This document shows positions 23,584-32,998 of a stretch of DNA of 34,391 bases, piece after piece. Numbering within the stretch: position 1 is the stretch's first letter; each line of letters opens with the position of its first letter. The notes beneath the pieces are model-generated. The model saw only the letters and a program-made list of their open reading frames with translations, had not been told where the DNA came from and ran no database searches. Position numbers and translations under genes: made by a program. The stretch is from Syntrophomonadaceae bacterium (lineage in GTDB: Bacteria; Bacillota; Syntrophomonadia; Syntrophomonadales; Syntrophomonadaceae). The DNA is taken from the NCBI GenBank assembly GCA_012729835.1, contig JAAYCK010000039.1, forward strand, positions 1 through 34,391, read 5' to 3'.

Positions 23584-23862
23584 AAGCGTCCTCCCTCCCA
23601 TTTTCCCAGGTCATTATTGACACAGATTCGCCCATAAAGCCATACATTTTCTGACTCATGGGTAAAGATATTTCGACATGTAGATTAAAAAATTCTACTC
23701 TACTATAAAAAAGTCCTTCTTTTATAAAAATATTTTTGCTTTTAGACAAAAAAAGCGGAACAAATCGCTATCCAAAACTCGTCTAATTTAAGCTATTTTT
23801 GCACATCAAAAAAGGTTCTCCCTGCTAGCATACAAGGAGAACCCATTTTTGTTTTTTCTTCT
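23584..23862. other. AT-rich spacer upstream of the NlpC gene
   Basis: About 280 bases holding the fhs terminator (23814-23843) and the leader of the NlpC/P60 gene. It is AT rich with several T and A runs and contains many possible -10 boxes on the minus strand, none with a clear -35. No coding frame with a ribosome site is supported. Confidence 0.4.
23814..23843 (-). terminator. terminator after fhs
   Basis: GGTTCTCC (23814-23821) and GGAGAACC (23836-23843) form a perfect 8-bp stem with a 14-base loop. On the minus strand it is followed by TTTTTT and lies 19 bases after the fhs stop; on the plus strand it is also followed by T runs. It should end the fhs transcript efficiently. Confidence 0.8.
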
Positions 23863-25530
23863 TTAGAACAATCCTATAATCTGCCCATCCGGCAGGATAT
23901 CGATACTCTCTGCGGCCGGGTGACGACCCAATCCCGGCATCGTCATAATATTCCCCGCCAGTGGCACCAGGAATCCTGCTCCAGCTGATAATCTGACTTC
24001 TCGAATACTTACCCGGTAATCTCTTGGTCTTCCCCGTTTCAACGGATCATCCGAGAGAGAATTCTGAGTTTTAGCAATACATACAGGTAATTCACCATAG
24101 CCCATCTTCTCATATTTCTCGATATTCCTGATAGCCTCGGAGCTGTAGTCTACGCCATCTGCCCCGTAAATCTCAACACATACTTTTTCTATTTTTTGTT
24201 TGATCGGCTCTTCAAGCTGATACAAATAGCGGAATTCGTTGCCCTTATTACATGCCTTAACGACCTTTTCGGCCAGTTCGACGCCGCCGGCTCCGCCTTC
24301 AGCCCACACCCGTGACAGGGCTATATCCGCCCCTAATTCCATACACCTGTTTTTCACCATATCAATCTCGGCCTGCGTATCACCGGGGAATTCATTTAAG
24401 GCCACTACCACTGGTAACCCGAACTTCGTAAGGTTCTCCAACTGTTTCTCCAAATTGGCCAAACCAGAGTTCAATGCCTCCATATTGGGTTTCGATAAAT
24501 TTTCTTTGGGTACCCCGCCATGGTGTTTTAGAGCTCTAATAGTCGCTACCAGAACCGAGGCATCCGGTTTGAAGCCACTATAACGGCAGACTATGTCAAA
24601 AAATTTCTCCGCGCCCAAATCAGCTCCGAAACCTGCTTCAGTTATCATATAATCGGCTAATTTGTGCCCCATCCTGGTTGCAATCAAGCTGTTGGCTCCA
24701 TGAGCTATATTGGCAAACGGCCCGCCATGAATGAAAGCCGGGGTGTTTTCCAATGTCTGTACCAGATTAGGTTTAATAGCATCCTTCATCAATAAAGCCA
24801 TGGACCCATCGACTTTCAGATCCCCAGCGGTAACTGGCTCACCCTGTCTGGTGTACGCTACTACCATACGGCGACAGCGGTTCTTGAAGTCCATCAAGTC
24901 GGAAGCAAGGCATAAAGATGCCATGATTTCAGACGCTACGCTGATATCAAAACCAGACTCTCTTGGAACTCCGCCCATTTTACCACCTAGCCCGATGATA
25001 ATATTGCGCAGTGCTCTTTCATTGACATCCATTACTCGCCGCCATACCACCTGTCTGGGATCTATATTCAGGCTATTATCGAAATGCAAATGGTTGTCCA
25101 AAATAGCTGCCAGGAGATTGTGGGCTGCTGATACAGCATGAATATCTCCGGTAAAATGCAGGTTGATATCATCCATGGGAACTACCTGTGCATAGCCCCC
25201 TCCAGCCGCCCCGCCTTTAATGCCAAAGCTGGGCCCCAGTGACGGTTCACGTAGAGCAATAATCGCTTTTTTCCCAATGTAATTCAAGGCTTGTCCCAAT
25301 CCAATGGTTGTAGTGGTCTTACCTTCCCCGGCCGGGGTAGGTGTTATAGCAGTAACCAGCACCAATTTGCCAGAAGGTTTCTTTTCCAAGCGAGGCCACA
25401 CATCCAGGGATATCTTGGCTTTATATTTGCCGTAGTACTCAATGTCGTCTTCAAGCAGACCTATACCTGCTGCCACCTCTCCTATCGGCAGCATCCGAGC
25501 AGCCTGTGCTATTTCGATATCACTCGGCAT
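23863..25530 (-). CDS. fhs: formate-tetrahydrofolate ligase
   Basis: ATP-dependent formate activation to 10-formyl-tetrahydrofolate, 555 residues, the usual length. Motifs include [20 protein letters not shown] near residue 65 (ATP site), [23 protein letters not shown], and the conserved FPGDTQAEI and VWAEGGAGG region. In anaerobic Clostridia it serves one-carbon supply or, in acetogens and some syntrophs, the methyl branch of the Wood-Ljungdahl pathway; this window has no other such gene. TGGAGGG precedes the ATG. It is flanked by its own terminator and lies 62 bases after spmB, where it splits the spm genes from rluB. Confidence 0.95.
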   Translation of the reverse strand: MPSDIEIAQAARMLPIGEVAAGIGLLEDDIEYYGKYKAKISLDVWPRLEKKPSGKLVLVTAITPTPAGEGKTTTTIGLGQALNYIGKKAIIALREPSLGPSFGIKGGAAGGGYAQVVPMDDINLHFTGDIHAVSAAHNLLAAILDNHLHFDNSLNIDPRQVVWRRVMDVNERALRNIIIGLGGKMGGVPRESGFDISVASEIMASLCLASDLMDFKNRCRRMVVAYTRQGEPVTAGDLKVDGSMALLMKDAIKPNLVQTLENTPAFIHGGPFANIAHGANSLIATRMGHKLADYMITEAGFGADLGAEKFFDIVCRYSGFKPDASVLVATIRALKHHGGVPKENLSKPNMEALNSGLANLEKQLENLTKFGLPVVVALNEFPGDTQAEIDMVKNRCMELGADIALSRVWAEGGAGGVELAEKVVKACNKGNEFRYLYQLEEPIKQKIEKVCVEIYGADGVDYSSEAIRNIEKYEKMGYGELPVCIAKTQNSLSDDPLKRGRPRDYRVSIREVRLSAGAGFLVPLAGNIMTMPGLGRHPAAESIDILPDGQIIGLF

Positions 25531-25592
25531 ATAATCCCTCCATTAATACGTCATAGCTATATATTACCCTATGAGATGCATTTTTTCTGCAT

Positions 25593-26129
25593 TTATTTAA
25601 ATAACAAATGACATATATAAACTGCTGCTATAAAACCGCAGATGTCGGCACTTAATCCGGTTATAATAGAATAGCGATATTTCTTGACGCCAACTGATCC
25701 AAAATAAATGGTCAGAATAAAAAAGGTAGTATCAGTTGTTCCTTGCATGACTGAAGCCAAGCGGCCGACAAATGAATCTGGCCCGTAGACTTTCATCAGC
25801 TCGGTAGCCATTCCCAACACTGCACTGCCAGATAATGGTCGCATGAACCCCAGGGGCAGAATCTCTGGCGGTATGCCCAAAAAACCGGTCAGCGGTCTTA
25901 GGCCTGAACTTAGCATCTCCATAGCTCCTGATGCCCTGAATACGGATATTGCGAGCATCATACCGACCAGAAATGGTATTATCTTAATTGCTGTGGTAAA
26001 CCCCTCTTCCGCTCCTTCCACAAATGCTTCATAAACCGGTACTTTGCGCAAAGCTCCATAAAGGGGAATGATCAGTAGCAGCAGCGGTATCGCCCACCGG
26101 GACACCTCAGTCAGGATTTGGTACATCAT
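25593..26129 (-). CDS. spmB: spore maturation protein B
   Basis: SpmB, 178 residues with five or so hydrophobic segments of the nucleoside-recognition (Gate) fold. Typical stretches are IKIIPFLVGMMLAISVFRASGAM, GFMRPLSGSAVLGM and GTTDTTFFILTIYFGSVG. In Bacillus it acts with SpmA in spore core dehydration during sporulation. Its ATG overlaps the spmA stop as ATGA, so translation is coupled. A second ATG is the next codon. The usual dacB upstream of spmA is not present here. Confidence 0.92.
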   Translation of the reverse strand: MMYQILTEVSRWAIPLLLLIIPLYGALRKVPVYEAFVEGAEEGFTTAIKIIPFLVGMMLAISVFRASGAMEMLSSGLRPLTGFLGIPPEILPLGFMRPLSGSAVLGMATELMKVYGPDSFVGRLASVMQGTTDTTFFILTIYFGSVGVKKYRYSIITGLSADICGFIAAVYICHLLFK

Positions 26130-26719
26130 GGCCTGGACCTCCAGCGACTATAGCTGCGAAACCAGTAATCAAGAACAATTCCGACAACCATGGACAAACC
26201 AGTAGCAAAAATACAGGGTCCGACAATCTCTACCGGGTTGGTAGAATTGCAGGACAATCTCACGCCAATTATGGTGGCAGGTATTAGTGTTAAACATGAG
26301 GTGTTAAGAGCCAGAAATGTACACATAGCAGTAGAAGCTTCATCAGAATTGTTATTTAGTTGGTTCAGTTCCTGCATGGCTTTCATTCCGAAGGGGGTGG
26401 CAGCATTCCCCAGACCTAATATATTGGCGGCAAGGTTCATTATGATTGCGCCTATAGCGGGATGTTCAGGAGGAATACTGGGAAACAACCTGACCATCAA
26501 TGGTTTAAGCCCCCGTGCCAGAACTCTGACCAACCCGGCTCTCTCGGCTATCTTCATGATGCCAAGCCATAAAGCCATTATTCCGACCAGATCGAAACAG
26601 AGTTCTACGGCATCGCGGGCTGATTTCAATGCGGCATTAGTGACTACTTCCACCCGCCCGTTGATAGCCGCAAATATTATACCGACAGCCAGAAGGAACA
26701 GCCAGATATAATTCAGCAT
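26126..26719 (-). CDS. spmA: spore maturation protein A
   Basis: SpmA, 197 residues, membrane protein of the same Gate-fold group as SpmB. Typical segments are MALWLGIMKIAERAG, IIMNLAANILGLGNAATPFGMKAM and LIPATIIGVRLSC. ATG at 26719 is preferred because AAGGA lies seven bases upstream; an upstream TTG adds five residues. It lies just after a strong terminator that closes the ytfJ gene, so it must have its own start signal, possibly for a sporulation sigma factor, or rely on read-through. I could not identify a clear sigma G or E promoter in the short gap. Confidence 0.92.
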   Translation of the reverse strand: MLNYIWLFLLAVGIIFAAINGRVEVVTNAALKSARDAVELCFDLVGIMALWLGIMKIAERAGLVRVLARGLKPLMVRLFPSIPPEHPAIGAIIMNLAANILGLGNAATPFGMKAMQELNQLNNNSDEASTAMCTFLALNTSCLTLIPATIIGVRLSCNSTNPVEIVGPCIFATGLSMVVGIVLDYWFRSYSRWRSRP

Positions 26720-26775
26720 ATGCCCATCCTTCAACTTAGGTTTTTATGAAGGCTATGTGGGCAAAAAAAAAATTA

Positions 26776-26798
26776 GAACAGCCCTTAAAGAGCTGTTC
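26776..26798 (-). terminator. terminator between ytfJ and spmA
   Basis: GAACAGC (26776-26782) and GCTGTTC (26792-26798) form a 7-bp stem with a 9-base loop, followed on the minus strand by TA and a run of about ten T. This is one of the strongest U tracts in the window. It ends the scpA-to-ytfJ unit before spmA. Confidence 0.85.
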
Positions 26799-26826
26799 CT
26801 CGATTCGAGCGAAGTCTTATGTCCGC

Positions 26827-27255
26827 CTACTCCTCATATTCCGCTTTGCTTTTCCTACAGGAATTGGCGCGCTTATCCATGATATTTTCCCATTTATCGA
26901 GTAAACCAGGAAGAGTGTCAACAACGCGTTCGGCTAATTGATTACTGTTAACAGATATCAGACGAACTTCATTCATTCGCACCACCAGGAAACCAACCGG
27001 TTTCACCGACACTCCAGCACCCGCACCTCCACCGAAAGGAAGTTCGTTCGCTCTGGAATTAAGTGCCTCGTATTCACCGCCACCTGCACCGAAGCCGCAG
27101 GCAACTTGTGAAATGGGAATAATAACACTGCCATCATTGGTTTCCACCGCGTCTCCTACCACAGTATTGACATCGACCATCTGTTTGATCGCTTCCATGG
27201 CAGTTTTCATAAGTCCTTCAATGGGATGGTTGGGCTTTTCTTGCTGAGTATCCAT
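26827..27255 (-). CDS. ytfJ: GerW/YtfJ family sporulation protein
   Basis: YtfJ (GerW) family protein, 142 residues. The central signature VDVNTVVGDAVETNDGSVIIPISQVACGFGAGGGEY...GGGAGAGVSVKPVGFLVV is diagnostic. In Bacillus it is made in sporulation and affects germination, although its molecular function is unclear. The C-terminus is short and charged. GGGGG lies before the ATG at 27255, and the gene overlaps the end of the DUF2953 gene by 38 bases. Confidence 0.92.
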   Translation of the reverse strand: MDTQQEKPNHPIEGLMKTAMEAIKQMVDVNTVVGDAVETNDGSVIIPISQVACGFGAGGGEYEALNSRANELPFGGGAGAGVSVKPVGFLVVRMNEVRLISVNSNQLAERVVDTLPGLLDKWENIMDKRANSCRKSKAEYEE

Positions 27256-27883
27256 CTATATACCCCCTTATAGAAATAATGCTGGCCAAAATTATTATAA
27301 ACATAATATACACGATTCTAATTTTGAATATACTATCCAACTTGCTGGATAATCCCGAATCGTCATAAACCGGCCACACCTGTAGATCTACCTGTTCGAT
27401 TGAACTATAGTGGCTGAAGATCCCAATAAAATTACCCTTAATTGTCCAGATGCCGCCACAGGCAAGTGCAGTGTGCATCGGATCATCCAGGCCTATGGAG
27501 GTCTGCCAAGTGAATTTTACCAAAACAAGATGTGACATGAACATACGGAAGAGCTTGTAATAATCTTTAATGGGTACATCTAAGAACCGAGCGGGTTTAT
27601 TTCGCTTGCTATTGGCCGGTGCTTGTTTTTTAGCAACAGGTTGGTCGTCTGCGCTCTTCTTCTCTAAAACACCTGCAGCTATATTGATCCAGTCTCCGGC
27701 TGTACCTGGTGCAGTAATGTTCTTTTCCCATCTGAACCGATCAAAAATCGGTATGAAAACAAGCTTGATGCTTTTTTCCTGCCCCACATAGCGGAGATCG
27801 TATGAAAATTTCACTTTGACGTACAATAGGTTGAATGCCAGGAGCAATAATAATAGACCTGCCGCAACCAACCAAATCCGCAT
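27218..27883 (-). CDS. DUF2953 (YtfI-like) membrane-anchored protein
   Basis: A 221-residue protein with an N-terminal membrane helix (about 3-20), a polar middle region with a Lys-rich linker, and a hydrophobic helix near the C-terminus (about 191-206). It matches the DUF2953 family, which commonly precedes ytfJ in Firmicutes; ytfI is the Bacillus name. The motif TWQTSIGLDDPMHTAL is typical. No function is established, but conserved association with ytfJ suggests a sporulation role. It overlaps ytfJ by 38 bases and follows the DUF1992 gene by 26 bases. Confidence 0.85.
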   Translation of the reverse strand: MRIWLVAAGLLLLLLAFNLLYVKVKFSYDLRYVGQEKSIKLVFIPIFDRFRWEKNITAPGTAGDWINIAAGVLEKKSADDQPVAKKQAPANSKRNKPARFLDVPIKDYYKLFRMFMSHLVLVKFTWQTSIGLDDPMHTALACGGIWTIKGNFIGIFSHYSSIEQVDLQVWPVYDDSGLSSKLDSIFKIRIVYIMFIIILASIISIRGYIDGYSARKAQPSH

Positions 27884-27909
27884 ATAATTTCTCCCGCTTG
27901 ATAATTAGT

Positions 27910-28476
27910 TTATTTGTCTCTTAGAATTAATGCATCCTCTATCGCTTGCTCGATCCCATTTATAACCTTGTACATCTGATCATCAACAACAAAGTTTGCG
28001 CGCCCCTGCTCAAAGGTAGGGCAGTGTAGATTATAATCGATGATCTTCTTATTGATGTCTTCTAGTACCAGGCGCTGTTCAAAATAAAAATGGGCCTTCC
28101 TCTTCTCGAAACGTTCCAATGCCTTTCGGGAACGTTTATCCTGGCAGACCACCCCAGCATATTTTTTAAAGTATTCGACATCCTCCCAGAAACGCTTCCA
28201 CTGATGGTCTATCTCCTTGCCTAATTCTATCCAATAGGGGGCAAAATCGTTGTCCTTAAGGATCTTATAAACCATGCGCAATTCGGGCGGTTCGTAGGCA
28301 TTCTCCTCAAAATGGACCGGTTTGCCGGCTCCTTCCAGGTTATCGAATTCGCCCTTTTGCTGGGCTTTAAGAATCTGTGCCTCGACAAGGTCCTCGGTAC
28401 TGCTCATATATCGTGCCAATTTTCGGGCATGTTGTAACTTCCGATGTATTTCCTCTTCCAGCTTGTCATCCGCCAT
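27910..28476 (-). CDS. DUF1992 (DnaJ homologue subfamily C28-like) protein
   Basis: A 188-residue soluble protein with the DUF1992 signature AQQKGEFDNLEGAGKPV followed by MVYKILKDNDFAPYW. The rest is rich in charged residues and probably helical. It has no J domain of its own; the eukaryotic homologue DNAJC28 gives the family its name. The function in bacteria is unknown. It lies five bases after scpB and probably belongs to the same transcript. The ATG is preceded by GGAGG at a longish spacing of ten bases. Confidence 0.88.
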   Translation of the reverse strand: MADDKLEEEIHRKLQHARKLARYMSSTEDLVEAQILKAQQKGEFDNLEGAGKPVHFEENAYEPPELRMVYKILKDNDFAPYWIELGKEIDHQWKRFWEDVEYFKKYAGVVCQDKRSRKALERFEKRKAHFYFEQRLVLEDINKKIIDYNLHCPTFEQGRANFVVDDQMYKVINGIEQAIEDALILRDK

Positions 28477-28481
28477 CGCGG

Positions 28482-28997
28482 TTAAGCCTCCTCCAATTCC
28501 GGCAAGTCCTTCAGGCTAGTCAGACCAAATACCCTCAGGAACCCCTCGCTGGTAATATATTGCATTGGTTTTCCTGCTACTGCCTTGGTACCAGCCTCTT
28601 CAATCAGATTTCGCTCCAAAAGACTGGTAATCACTTTGTCACATTTTACGCCCCGGATCTTCTCAATCTCCGCCCGGGTAACCGGTTGTCGGTAAGCGAT
28701 GACGGCCAGCGTCTCCAGTGATGCCTGTGAGAGTCGTCTCCGCACGGGACGCTCCATTCTGCTCAGGATATCGGAGCAATCCGGATGGGTACACATCAGA
28801 TAAGCCGGCCCTGCCATCATTATGATCTGTACGCCTCTATGATTATTATTATACTCAATAAGGAGTTCATCCATAATTACTTTAAGATCCAAGAGCGGAA
28901 CATCCAATAGCTCCACCAGTTCATCAAGGCCTACTGCCTCTCCACGCACAAATAGTACAGCTTCCAATGCTGCCTTGACCTCATCTCTCATCAACAT
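28482..28997 (-). CDS. scpB: segregation and condensation protein B
   Basis: ScpB, 171 residues, a winged-helix kleisin partner of the SMC-ScpAB condensin complex for chromosome organisation. Typical stretches are KAALEAVLFVRGEAV near the start, RRRLSQASLETLAVIAYRQPVTRAEIEKIRGV and the C-terminal YITSEGFLRVFGL. ATG at 28997 was chosen because GGTGA lies five bases upstream; GTG at 29006 and ATG at 28991 are alternatives. It overlaps the end of scpA by 17 bases. Confidence 0.93.
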   Translation of the reverse strand: MLMRDEVKAALEAVLFVRGEAVGLDELVELLDVPLLDLKVIMDELLIEYNNNHRGVQIIMMAGPAYLMCTHPDCSDILSRMERPVRRRLSQASLETLAVIAYRQPVTRAEIEKIRGVKCDKVITSLLERNLIEEAGTKAVAGKPMQYITSEGFLRVFGLTSLKDLPELEEA

Positions 28998-29718
28998 GCT
29001 GTTCACCCCGCAGGTAAATCATAATATCTCCAAAAACTGCACTCTGCCTGGCCACTACCCTTTGCAGGCGGAGCAGCTCAAGCAGAGCTAAAAACAGGGC
29101 ATAGGTCTCGCGCCGGTACCTGACTCCTAGAAAGAGATCCTGGAAAACCATTTCGCCCGTGTTTTCCGCCAAACGGCTCATGATTTCTTCCATCTTGTCC
29201 TCAACGCTAATATCCTCAAGCCTTATCTCATAAGACGGTTCCTCTTCTGTAAGTTGACGAAGCAATGACCGGTACGCTTTTAGCAAAGAACCCAGGTCGT
29301 TTACTATCACTTCTGGCCCCAGTATTTCATCTGCGGTATTACGATAAAAGATACGGGCCATTTCTCCTTCGTGTATCATACCTAACGTTGCTGCAGCTTC
29401 CTTGTAGTGTTTATAATTCAGAAGTCTCTGCACCAGTTCCTCGCGGGGATCGATCTCATCAGCTTCATCTGTGCTCTCTTCCACTGTCGGACGGGGCAGC
29501 AGCATGCGAGATTTTAGGTTAAGCAGATATGAGGCCATAAGAAGAAAATCCCCTAGATTATCCAGGTCAGATACATCGTTCCCCTGGAGATGAGATATGT
29601 ATTGGTCACTGATCCTGGCGATCGGAATATCGTATATATTTATTTCGTCCTTCTCGATCAGATAAAGGAGGAGATCCATCGGACCGTGGAAGGCCTCCAG
29701 ATCGACTACGTAGGTCAT
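28981..29718 (-). CDS. scpA: segregation and condensation protein A
   Basis: ScpA, 245 residues, the kleisin subunit that bridges SMC heads. The N-terminal domain LEAFHGPMDLLLYLIEKDEINIYDIPIARI is diagnostic, followed by FLLMASYLLNLKSRMLLPRP and a C-terminal winged-helix domain with FLALLELLRLQRV. GGGGG lies six bases before the ATG. It is followed by scpB with overlap and preceded by an M50 protease gene by 23 bases, a common Firmicutes order. Confidence 0.94.
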   Translation of the reverse strand: MTYVVDLEAFHGPMDLLLYLIEKDEINIYDIPIARISDQYISHLQGNDVSDLDNLGDFLLMASYLLNLKSRMLLPRPTVEESTDEADEIDPREELVQRLLNYKHYKEAAATLGMIHEGEMARIFYRNTADEILGPEVIVNDLGSLLKAYRSLLRQLTEEEPSYEIRLEDISVEDKMEEIMSRLAENTGEMVFQDLFLGVRYRRETYALFLALLELLRLQRVVARQSAVFGDIMIYLRGEQHVDER

Positions 29719-29741
29719 AAATAACCCCCAATAAAATGATC

Positions 29742-30374
29742 CTAGAAAAATATCCCATAAATAAGATAATATAAGCTATATCTAATTGGGTTGAGAATCA
29801 CAGAAAATATGCCGGTAACAAACAATAAAAGCATAATTATCATCCCGTATTGTTCCAATAGGTGGAAGTATTTACCGGCTGAATCGGGAAGTATACCGGC
29901 TAATATCTTTGAGCCATCTAAGGGCGGTATCGGTATCAAATTGAATATCATTAAGCCAAGATTGATCAATACTAACGGCAAAAGCAACTGGGCCGCTGCG
30001 TTCTGGTACACCGCTGCGCTATCCTGGGGATTTATACCCATTACTTTGATGGCAGCCATGCCTATTATCGCTAATAGAAGATTCATGGCAGGGCCTGCGA
30101 GGGAAACCAACAGCATACCTTCTTTTACTCTTAGGTTTTGAAAACGGTAAGGATTGACCTGCACTGGCTTGGCCCAACCAAACCCTGCCCAGAGCAGCAT
30201 GATAAAACCAATCACATCTAAATGAGGTATCGGATTCAGGGTTAGCCTTCCCTGCAGATAAGGAGTATCATCACCCAATCTGTCGGCTACCCAGGCATGA
30301 GCAAATTCATGAAATGTAAGAGCAACAATTATGGCGGGCAGGTAGATTATTAAACTTGCAATCTTTCCTTCCAT
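29742..30374 (-). CDS. site-2 protease family (M50) membrane protein
   Basis: A 210-residue intramembrane metalloprotease. The zinc motif HEFAH lies in the first helix region (about residue 22) and the third ligand Asp in NLIPIPPLDGSKIL. Six or so hydrophobic segments are present, and no PDZ domain, so this is the short rhomboid-independent YwhC-like group rather than RseP. ATG at 30374 follows GGGAAGG by eight bases. It starts two bases after the upstream nucleotidyltransferase stop. The substrate is unknown; the position before scpA is common in Clostridia. Confidence 0.92.
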   Translation of the reverse strand: MEGKIASLIIYLPAIIVALTFHEFAHAWVADRLGDDTPYLQGRLTLNPIPHLDVIGFIMLLWAGFGWAKPVQVNPYRFQNLRVKEGMLLVSLAGPAMNLLLAIIGMAAIKVMGINPQDSAAVYQNAAAQLLLPLVLINLGLMIFNLIPIPPLDGSKILAGILPDSAGKYFHLLEQYGMIIMLLLFVTGIFSVILNPIRYSLYYLIYGIFF

Positions 30375-30376
30375 CT

Positions 30377-32998
30377 TTAATACCTTCCCTCTTCTATCCA
30401 CTTTCTGACCATAGCCAGTTCCTCCTCACGGGTATGGATGGTTTCACAGATCTCCATTGCATATAGTTCATCTAGAATGCTGGTGAATTTTGGTCCGGGT
30501 TTCAGACCCAATTCCTTAAGATCATTCCCGTTTATCTTGACCTCCACCCTTTCCTTTAGATCCAGGTAGTGGACCAACTGCTCCCATGGTTCCTCTTCGC
30601 GGACCAGCAGCAGCAGATAAACAATATTTTCACGGGTCCAGGCTGCTAACATTGAGTCAATCTCATTCATGGGCATCTGGGGATTCTTCATAAGTTGTTC
30701 GGCTACCTCCGGGATACAGCGGGATTCCTTTATTGAACGAGCCGCGTATGCATCAAAGTGATAGCGCTCAATAATGCCGGTAACCTTATCTTCGCTCATT
30801 CTAGCCAGCAGGACTGTGATATATACCAGCCATGCCTTTATAGTAACCGGAAAATATCGTTCTTGCACCCAAGCCGACACTACCGGTATCCGTTTAAGAG
30901 TAACCCGGTTAAGATGTTCGAGCTGAACCTCGGGCAGTACATATTGCCATACTCCAATCTCTTTAAGACGATCCAGAGCTGGGCCCGGGTCTTTTTCATT
31001 CAATATCAAGATCAGCTCGGTCAGTATGCGTTTATAAGATAATTTGCCCAGCAAATGTCTTTCTATCGCATCCCGCGCAAAGCGGATGGTGTCGGTCTCC
31101 ATCTGAAATTGGTAACGCTGCTCAAAACGAATAGCTCTGAGTATCCGCGTAGGATCTTCTACAAAACTCAGATTGTATAATATCCGGATATATCCCTCTT
31201 CCAGATCCTTACGTCCGCCAAAGTAATCTATAAGATCACCGAAATGATCAGGAAGTAGGTTAATAGCCAAGGTATTGATGGTGAAATCACGCCGATATAG
31301 ATCCTCGCGTATGGAGGAACGCTCTACCTTAGGCAGTGCCGCCGGGAATTCATAGTATTCAGTTCTAGCAGTAGCCACATCAATCTTGCTGCCGTCAGGC
31401 AGTATTATCACAGCAGTGCGAAAACGTTCATGTATCCTAGCTTTTCCCCCCAGCCGTTCTGCGAGCTTTCTTGCCATTTCTTCGCCGTTGCCCTCAACTA
31501 CCAGGTCGACATCGAAATTGGGAACATCCAGAAAAAGGTCTCTCACGAAGCCACCCACACAATATACTGAGCTATCGATGCTCTCCGCGACCTTACCTGC
31601 GGACTGCAGAATATCAATTATGCCAACCGGCAATCTCTCAGTCATAAGGGGCAGGCAATTTTCGTTTTCACTACCGGAGGAATACAGTATCTCATGATCT
31701 TCCGGATAATCACTGCCATGCAGGGTCCGTATTATATCCGTACGTGATACGATGCCGGCCAACCAGCCCTTTTCATCTATTACCGGCAGCCTGCCGATAT
31801 CATGATCAACCATTATACGCTGGATCTCCGGCACTGGTGTTTCAGGAGTTACTGACATTACGCCGGTAGTCATGAAGCCTTTCACTGGAGCATGTCCCAA
31901 ATCGTGCATACGGGCCTTGTCGACATCACGACGGGAAATTACCCCAACCATGTTTTCACCATCGACCACCGGCATCCCGGTGTGCCCGTAACGCAGCATA
32001 ATACGTCCTGCCTCTTCCATGCTTATATATAATGGAACACTCTTTACTGGTGTAGACATGATATCCCTAGCTGCTAGACCGGGGTTTACCATATTGCCCA
32101 GTCCTTCAATTATTGCCGCTACTACTTCTTCAGCGTTCTTATCCTTGACAATCCCTGAGGCCGCTTTGTCATGCCCCTTGCCCCCTAATGGACGTAATAC
32201 CTCGTTAACTTTGACGTTATTGCTGCGGCTGCGAGCGACGACATTGAGTTTTTCTTCCATTTTAGCAATAACAAAGATGACATCAGTTTCTTCCATTTCA
32301 AAGATACGGTGCGTTACAATGTCCAGACCCGGAATAAACTTGTTTTTTTCCGAAACAGCAATAACCACATCAAGATTTTTAATCAGGTAGTGTCGTGCAG
32401 TACCTAATAGATCCTGCATTAACTCCCTTTGTTGCGCCGAAAAAGGCTGTTCCATGAAGTTGGCTATTATGCTCAAGTTAGCTCCCTTGCTCAGCAGATA
32501 CGCCACCACCGAAACATCACGCGGCGTCGTCGAAGGAAAGAGGAGACTGCCGGTATCTTCATAGATACCCAGTGCCAGTATGGTAGCATCAAAAGCGGTA
32601 ATGGCAATATTTCTCTCGATTATTTCTTCCACCAGCAAAGTAGTGGCAGCACCTACCTCTTCTATCCTGGTGAGGCTTCCTCTGAGATCATCCGAGGCAG
32701 CAGGGTGATGATCAAATATATGGTAATCTATAGATTCACGTTGGGCCAACTTGGTCAAATGCCCGAGCCGATTGGCGTTAGCGGTATCAACCACAACCAT
32801 ACGGGATACATTGGCAAAGTCTACCTCTCTAGGCATCTTCATCAGCAGAAAATCCTTATATAGAGCGATAAACCTTTTTACATTCTTGGAAAGCGTACCA
32901 GAAATAACGCGGGTGGCTGATGGATATAGCTTGCTGGCTGCCACCATCGAGGCCAGACCATCGAAATCAAGGGCGTTATGTGAAGTTATTATTTCCAA
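30377..32998 (-). CDS. DHH phosphoesterase - CBS pair - tRNA nucleotidyltransferase fusion
   Basis: A three-part protein of 873 residues from the chosen start. (1) DHH/DHHA1 phosphoesterase (about 1-297): TSHNALDFDGLAS, VVVDTA, DHHPA and GGKGHDKAASG. (2) Two CBS domains (about 311-427). (3) A class II tRNA nucleotidyltransferase/poly(A) polymerase (about 460-870) with YCVGGFVRDL, the metal pair FDVDL, RRDFTINTLAIN and EDPTRILRAIRF. This architecture is known from A-adding or CCA-adding enzymes in Aquifex and Clostridia; which activity it has depends on a separate CC-adding partner not seen here. Two TTG starts exist. The one at 33007 directly abuts AGGAG, so TTG at 32998, nine bases downstream, is better and gives MEIITSHN, like family N-termini. 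Confidence 0.9.
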   Translation of the reverse strand: MEIITSHNALDFDGLASMVAASKLYPSATRVISGTLSKNVKRFIALYKDFLLMKMPREVDFANVSRMVVVDTANANRLGHLTKLAQRESIDYHIFDHHPAASDDLRGSLTRIEEVGAATTLLVEEIIERNIAITAFDATILALGIYEDTGSLLFPSTTPRDVSVVAYLLSKGANLSIIANFMEQPFSAQQRELMQDLLGTARHYLIKNLDVVIAVSEKNKFIPGLDIVTHRIFEMEETDVIFVIAKMEEKLNVVARSRSNNVKVNEVLRPLGGKGHDKAASGIVKDKNAEEVVAAIIEGLGNMVNPGLAARDIMSTPVKSVPLYISMEEAGRIMLRYGHTGMPVVDGENMVGVISRRDVDKARMHDLGHAPVKGFMTTGVMSVTPETPVPEIQRIMVDHDIGRLPVIDEKGWLAGIVSRTDIIRTLHGSDYPEDHEILYSSGSENENCLPLMTERLPVGIIDILQSAGKVAESIDSSVYCVGGFVRDLFLDVPNFDVDLVVEGNGEEMARKLAERLGGKARIHERFRTAVIILPDGSKIDVATARTEYYEFPAALPKVERSSIREDLYRRDFTINTLAINLLPDHFGDLIDYFGGRKDLEEGYIRILYNLSFVEDPTRILRAIRFEQRYQFQMETDTIRFARDAIERHLLGKLSYKRILTELILILNEKDPGPALDRLKEIGVWQYVLPEVQLEHLNRVTLKRIPVVSAWVQERYFPVTIKAWLVYITVLLARMSEDKVTGIIERYHFDAYAARSIKESRCIPEVAEQLMKNPQMPMNEIDSMLAAWTRENIVYLLLLVREEEPWEQLVHYLDLKERVEVKINGNDLKELGLKPGPKFTSILDELYAMEICETIHTREEELAMVRKWIEEGRY

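Noticed and set aside
23444-23749. Minus-strand frame of 101 codons overlapping the NlpC start
   Set aside because: It overlaps the secretion signal in another frame and lacks any ribosome site or family resemblance.
23600-23760. Possible c-di-AMP (ydaO) riboswitch before the LysM-NlpC gene
   Set aside because: A GGGCGAATC stretch near 23625 recalls part of the motif and the downstream gene type fits, but the GGGGGA core and the conserved 3' block are missing and the region is too AT rich.
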